Source: Cryptomeria japonica (taxonomy: Eukaryota > Streptophyta > Pinopsida > Cupressales > Cupressaceae). From it: DNA of 64,000 nucleotides. The stretch spans positions 170,259,861 to 170,323,860 of the forward strand of contig NC_081406.1 in assembly GCF_030272615.1 (NCBI RefSeq), written 5' to 3'. A program made the position numbers and the translations under genes. A model generated the notes under the pieces. It was not told where the DNA came from and did not search any database. It worked only from the letters and a program-made list of their open reading frames with translations. Numbering within the stretch: position 1 is the stretch's first letter; the number at the start of each line of letters is the position of its first letter. Below are positions 57,694-64,000 of the stretch, in pieces.

Positions 57694-59310
57694 TAGAGAT
57701 CTTTGGTAGCCCCATATGTGATGAATTCCTATTAGTTTAAGAGAAGACAACCAACTAGAAACAACTAGAACAATGTAAGCAGCAAGAAGAACATGCATAT
57801 AATTTGTTGACTAATGAAAAGAGAGAATTAATGGATTCTCTCTTTCATGGAGAGGAAATGAGGATTTTGAGGAATAGAGAAAAGAGTTTCATTTATGGTA
57901 TAAAAGAGAATAATGTTAAAAAGGAGTTGTTTAATGAACAAAATCACATTGAGCTTTGAAATGAAGGGCACACAACGAAATATGTAATGGAAAGGATGTC
58001 TAAATGGCATAATGTGGAGGAAGGACTTGTGGGGAATTTTTGTTCCCTTAACTTTATTTCTGTTTTTAGAGATATATATGTGTAGGTGCAATAGGAGGTG
58101 GTATGAGTGCGCCAAAGAGCCATAATAGTTTTTCATGGATGAGGAGCTCTAAAATCACAAGGTGTTGAGAAAAGAGAAAGAAAACCAATTGGCAAAGTAG
58201 GAGGATCTCTATTGCAACAAGAGTCTAGAAGCAAAATAAGTAGAAATACAATGATTTGCAAAGGTATATGTAATGTCACTTATAAGACTTTACAGTTTGA
58301 TGAGACAATTACGTTTATGTCTCTTTGGACTTTTTGGAAGTAGCAAATTTGGATGGCAATTCCGAATTTTTTTGGGAAGCAATTCTTCTATGAGTATTTT
58401 GAAAATCCACATTGTTTTTTATTTTTATTTTTTATTTTAGGCTTTTGTAGATTTTTTAGTCTTCTCTGTTTTGTTTATGGACTTTTGTGGCCTTTTTGGT
58501 TTAGCTATTTTATTCTGGAGGCCACCATTCGACATATTTGAGATTCCATGGATCGCTTGCAGAGGATTGGGATCGTGACATGGAGATGAAGGGATACTTT
58601 GATGTTTACTTGGAGAGGGATCATGAGGAGCAAGCATCAAGATGAGGATAGGGATTATGGTATGGGGATGAATGGATGTTTTGATCTCGACATGGAATAG
58701 GATCTTGTGGTGGAGTGGGGATATCTTGTTCTTTATGTGGAATAATATCATTAGATGGGATGGAAAGGATGAATTGTTCTCGGGTTGGAGGATTGTCATT
58801 ACATCTCGATGTTGATAAGGAAGGAGATTATGACATGGATTGAGGGATGAGGATTAAGGATTGGAGTATTAGGATTATGGATTGGGGGATTAAGTTAAGG
58901 ATTAGCATTATAGATTGGAGGACTAGAATTATGGATTGAGGGATGTTTAGCATTATAACATGGAAGATTATAGGACATGGAATTTAAATAATGTGGAAGG
59001 TTAGAGAATATCTACTAGGATTGATTGTATGAAGCTTTTCAAGGCCTTCATTATCAATATATAAATCATCATCATCAACATCTCATCGTTATCCTAGTCA
59101 TCATCATTGTCACCATCATTGTATCATCACATTATCATTGATATGATTGTTATCATCACCACCATAATCAACATCATCACCACCACCAACACCACCCAGA
59201 CCACATCCACCATCACCATCACCATCACCATCATCACCATCATCATTACCACCACCACAATCATCATCATCATCACCACCACTATCATCATCATTATTAT
59301 GATCATGACC

Positions 59311-59408
<98 letters not shown>

Positions 59409-59517
59409 GATTATCATAATCGTCATCATCGTCATCATCAACACCATCACCAGCATCAACAACATATTCATCATCATTATCATCAACATTATGATCGACG
59501 TTAACATCAACATTAGT

Positions 59518-59567
<50 letters not shown>

Positions 59568-59718
59568 TATTATGATCATCGTCATCATCACCATCATCAT
59601 CATCACCATCATCATCGTCATCATCACCATTACCATCGTCATCATGATTATCATCATCACCATCATCATCACCATCATCATCATCATAGCCATCACCACC
59701 ACCACGACCACGACGACC

Positions 59719-59756
<38 letters not shown>

Positions 59757-61815
59757 CACCATTATGATTGATAATAGCCAAAAATTCTCAACTAGGCTTC
59801 TATGGAGGGTAAGAATAGTTGTGACTGTATGTAGGAGAGACACAACCGGCAACAGGTTTTAGTAGAGCCTCAACCGGTAAGGTTAAAGCAACCTGCAAGG
59901 GGCAAGGGAGGAGAAGTGCAAAAGTGAACCAGTGGTGTTGAAGCCAGGCAGAGGATATCTTAGATTGATGCGGTCGTGAGTGGGTTGCAGAGAAGATCCT
60001 GCAGGTGCAGAACAGACTATGGTGGAACCAGTAAGCTGAGTAACTGGTAGTCAAGTGCAGAGTCTGTCAGATGAACAACCGGTAGAGCTTGAGACGGCAA
60101 GTGAGGAACAATAGGAGAAGGTGAAAAGAGAGAGGAGGTGAGAAGAAGGAAGGAGAGGACATAAAACCAATAGAGAACAAAATAGAGACAAAGTGATAGA
60201 AGAAAGAGGAGGAGACAACCGGTAAGGCAGAGTACAAGTGAAACTGGTAGGGTGAAGAATATGCAGTGGTTACAAGACTCACTTGTAACCGGATTATTAT
60301 ATTTGTATTTGATAATGATTCATTGTAGATCACTGAGTTGGTTTTTTGTGCAGGGGTTGTAACTCGTTTGGGTTGGTGCCCATAAACATGTAGCTCCTTT
60401 GGGTTGGTGTCCATAAACTGCAGGAGTGGTACTCCTTGGGTTGGTGCCCTAAATGTTGTAATTGAAGTGTTTCATTATGAGGCTGGATTGGAGTAGTAGA
60501 CTCCAACAACCTTTCTCACCGAGGTTTTCCCCATCTTGGGTTTTCCTCGTATATACCGATGTCATGTGATGTGCATTTCTGTGTGCTTGTTTTATGATAT
60601 CTTTCCTTCTCTTACTGGTAAGTTAAGTTGGCATTAGGATTGGTAATCGGTAATCTCTCTTAGGATCAAAAGGTTAAAGAGTTTTGGAAACCACTAATTC
60701 ACCCCCCCTCTAAATGGTATATTGTTTCTAACAGGTATTTTGAGGGATCTTTTTGGCATTTTGATTAATTCTTGCAGGTTTGAGCTTTGAGAAATCTGCT
60801 TGGGCGATACTCATATGATATCATATGACCACCATTCTTGCAACCTTTGGAAGAGCTCACTGTTACGTCTTCACAAGTATTAGGGGGAGGTTTTCTTACT
60901 CTTCTTGATTCATTTGTACATCTAAAATCTCTTATTTTCAATCTATTTATTATCTTATTCGTTTCCTTACTCTTGTTGCTACTATTTGGGTTTTATATGG
61001 AGGCAAAAACACCGAAATGGGGGTTTGACTAAGGCAGACTCCAAAACACAACCCCCAACCTTTTCCTTTCTCGTTTGTGTGTAGGTTTGTAGTGGTAAGA
61101 AATTTATCATCTTGCGGAAGACTTGAATTGTGGACCTATTGTGAGTTTATCTTACTCTCTTCTTTACTTAATGCTAGCACTTCATACTTTGTGCTGTTAG
61201 ATTAGTTTTTGTCATTTTCTGAGCTTATTCAATAATATAGTTCCATCGGTGACATTTTGTATGGTCTCTGTACCTCGCCCATATATGACAACAACGCGCC
61301 GCGTTGGTGTCCCAAATCGGTGTACTCGGGACAAATGGTTAATGGAGTCCTCCAGAAGTTGCATTTATAGTCCGTTAGTTTAGTTTCACATGTTGAGTCT
61401 GCTAGCTCACCCTTAGCGCCAATTTAAGTGAGGTACTGGAGGGCCAATTTGTTCTCTAGGATTGATAATCGTTGAGGTAGCGAATTTCCTACATTACATT
61501 TTGGTGAACCCGATGTGAAGCTAATTTTCGTTTTGCATCATTTAGTTCATTGCATACATTTAAGATCTATAATTTTTAATTTTTTAAAACAAAAAAACAA
61601 TATTTTGCATCTTTGTCTTAGCATTTGCATGCATTTCTTCATCTTTAGCAAACCTTATTAGAAAACAAAACTCTTCGTGTCCTTGAAGTGTGATCTTATC
61701 CTCACAAGGCTTGTTTATGAACTTTACGACCGAAACTGCCACAGGAGCTATAGTGCTCATGCGCTCAACGCTTTAGTTTTTGTAAAGAAAGGATCGACTG
61801 CCCCCACACTTGCAA
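57694..61815 (+). repeat. Family R repeat, copy Y (most complete)
   Basis: It contains every module: interior (57694-59098) lacking about 1 kb present in copy X between 43097 and 44090, the CAT tract (59099-59768), the LTR-like segment (59770-60720) and the leader (60720-61815). After the LTR-like segment it reads ccaccaattcacc-like and CCCCCCTCT sequence, then gtttctaacaggtatttt, which loosely resembles a copia LTR end followed by a decayed initiator-tRNA primer-binding site. The leader ends at ggatag, where copy Z begins. Confidence 0.7.
59099..59768. repeat. Compound CAT trinucleotide tract with CGA expansion, copy Y
   Basis: Triplet-phase CAT/CAC tract like that of copy X, with long pure CAT runs near 59370-59408 and 59518-59567. 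At 59704-59760 a CGA/CCA expansion is unique to this copy (about 13 consecutive CGA units). Long open frames (251, 221 and 241 codons) are by-products of the triplet phase. Confidence 0.9.
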
Positions 61816-64000
61816 CGGATAGGAAATTCATGAGGTTTTGCGGATTTGGTTTTGTCTTGGTTGAATGAGGATGGAGGTCTATGTATGGCAAGGGGAGAAT
61901 GAACAACATTGTTTAGAAATGGGGATTCAGTCGCATTTGCTAATGGCCCTTGGTCAATTTCATCAACAAGGGACGTGGAGGATGGGGATGATGTGGATTT
62001 ATAGGATTTAGATGGAGGAATTTTATATATTTAAGGACTAGGATCATATTAAAGTTTAGAATTATGGCTTGGATGAATAGGAATAAATGGACGATTTGGA
62101 TTCGGGAGTAAAGTTTTAGGCTTTATGGAAGATTAGGATTAGGGTATTAAGTTAAGGATTAGCATTATAGATTGGAGGATGAGGATTATGGATTGGGGAT
62201 TTTTAGCATTATAACATGGAGGATAATAGGACATGGAATTTAGATAATGGGGAAGCCCAAAGAATATTTACTAGCATTGATGGTATGAAGCTTTTCAAGG
62301 CCTTCATTATCATTATACAAATCATCATAATCAACATCTCATCGTTATCCTAGTCATCATCATCGTCACCATCATTGTATCATCACATTATCATCGACAT
62401 CATTGTTATCATCACCACCATAATCACCACCATCACCACCACCAACACCACCCAAACCACCTCCACCATCACGATCATCATTGTCATCATTACCACCACC
62501 ACTATCATGATCATGATCATGATCATTGTCATCATTACCACCACCACTATCATCATCATCATCATCATCATAATCATTACCACCAGCACTATCATGATCA
62601 TGATCATGATTGTCATTATCGTCATCCTCATCATCATGATCATCGTCATCATCGTCATCATCACTACCACAAACATCAACAACATATTCATCATCATTAT
62701 CATCAACATTATGATGATGATGATGACGATGATCATCATTATCAACATCATCACCATCAACATAATCATCATCATCATCACCACCATCATCATCACCATT
62801 ACCATCGTCATCATGATTATTATCATCACCATCATCATCATTATAGCCATCACCACCACCAATACCACCACCACCACCACCACCATCATAATTGATGATA
62901 GCCAAAAAGTCTCAACTAGGGTTCTATAGAGGGTAAGAACAGTTGTGATTGTATGTAGGAGAGACACAACCGACAATAGGTTTTAGTAGAGGCTTAACCG
63001 GTAAGGTTAAAGCAACCTGCAAGCAGCAAGGGAGGAGAAGTGCAGAAGTGAATCAATGGTGTTTAAGCCAGCCAGATGATATCTTAGAGTGATGCGGTCG
63101 TGAGTGGGTTGCAGAGAAGATCCTGCTGGCACAGAACAGAGTACGGTGAAACCTATAAGCTGGGTAACTGGTAGTCAAGTGCAGAGTCAGTCAAATGAAT
63201 AACCAGTAGAGCTTGAGTCGGCAAGTGAGCAACAGGAGGAGAAGGTGAGCAAAGAGAGGAGGTGAGAAGAAGAAAGGAGAGGACATAAAACAAACAGAGA
63301 ACAACATAGAGACAAAGTGATAGAAGAAAGAGGAGGAGATAACCGGTAAGGCAAAGCAGAAGTGAAACCGACAGGGTGAAGAATATGCAGTGGTTACAAG
63401 ACTCACTTGTAACCGGATTATTACATTTGTATTTGATAATGATTCATTGTAGATCACTGAGTTGGTTTTTCAGTGCAGGGGTTGTAACTTGTTTGGGTTG
63501 GTGCCCATAAACAACAGGGTTTGTAACTCCTTTGGGTTGGTGCCCATAAACCGCAGTAGTGGTACTGCTTGGGTTGGTGCGCTAAATGTTGTAACTGAAG
63601 CGTTTCATTGTGAGGCTGGATTGGAGCAGTAGACTCCAACAACATTTCTTACCGAGGTTTTCCCCATCTTGGGTTGTCCTCGTATATACTGATGTCATGT
63701 GATGTGCATTTGTGTGTGCTTGTTTTATGATATCTTTCCTTCTCTTACCAATAAGTTAACTTGGCATTAGGATTGGTAACCGGTAATCTCTCTTAGGATC
63801 AAAAGGTTAAAAAGTTTTGGAAACCACTGATTCACCTCCCCTCTGAAGGGTATATTGTTTCTAATAGGTATTTTGAGGGATATTTTTGCATTTTGATCAA
63901 TTCTTGCAGGTTTGAGCTTTGAGCAATCTGCTTGGGTGATACTCATATGATATCATATGACCACCATTATTGCAACCTTTGGAAGAGCTGACTGTTCCGT
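61816..64000 (+). repeat. Family R repeat, copy Z (runs off the window)
   Basis: It starts at gaaattcatgagg in register with 43759 of copy X, so the first 1.8 kb of interior is missing. It then has the end of the interior, the CAT tract (62354-62890), the LTR-like segment (62895-63840) and the start of the leader to the window end. The junction with Y shares the word ggatag with both parents, suggesting recombination at microhomology. Confidence 0.65.
62354..62890. repeat. Compound CAT trinucleotide tract, copy Z
   Basis: The shortest of three related tracts, with many atgatcatgatc interruptions and CCACCA clusters in the same order as copies X and Y. The flanks gttatcctagtcatcatc and gatagccaaaaa are shared. 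Not coding. Confidence 0.9.

Overview
This window looks like intergenic DNA from a large plant nuclear genome. The low gene density, AT-rich sequence, long decayed LTR retrotransposons and PPR-type pseudogene fragments suggest a gymnosperm, probably a conifer; this is an inference from gene and repeat style, not from a species marker. I found no intact host gene, rRNA, credible tRNA, CRISPR array or bacterial-style operon. Almost everything I can name is mobile-element sequence or tandem repeat.

Layout. 1-1140: AT-rich DNA with nothing recognised. 1141-6900: two minus-strand relics of one Ty3/gypsy gag-protease region. The first is split by a 5'-truncated LINE flanked by a perfect 13-bp target-site duplication; between the relics lies a dispersed repeat with tRNA-like box A/B motifs. 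6900-7684: a promoter-like LTR fragment. 7685-23510: one large plus-strand Ty3/gypsy element of Tat type, with two LTRs, a TGGCGCC-type primer-binding site, a long leader, gag, protease, RT, a degenerate RNase H, a second complete-looking RNase H and integrase. It is dead: many stop codons, RT YVDD changed to YVFD, and the first integrase Asp changed to Asn. 23511-25094: an inverted gag fragment of a sister element, then the second copy of the dispersed repeat. 25100-25880: a pyrimidine tract. 27500-30050: nested tandem duplications.

30050-41950 is mostly unassigned, with small local duplications and two PPR pseudogene fragments (about 36.5 and 38.2-38.8 kb). 41954-45916, 56138-57510, 57694-61815 and 61816-64000 are four pieces of one modular repeat family, called family R here: low-complexity interior, CAT-type trinucleotide tract, LTR-like segment, leader. 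Between the first two pieces lies a minus-strand Ty3/gypsy fragment (about 45917-56137). It has a very large ORF upstream of gag, then gag with a CX2HX4HX4C knuckle, then a DSGAS protease, and its pol is missing at the junction with family R.

The window therefore records layers of insertion, recombination and decay: LINE into gypsy relic, gypsy fragment bounded by family R, and an inverted sister fragment beside the Tat element. Many nonsense codons in otherwise preserved frames are C-to-T (or G-to-A) type changes, as expected of methylated, silenced elements. The least explained items are the large pre-gag ORF (50196-53823), the palindrome array in the Tat leader (9351-9603), the tRNA-like dispersed repeat, and the modular family R array.
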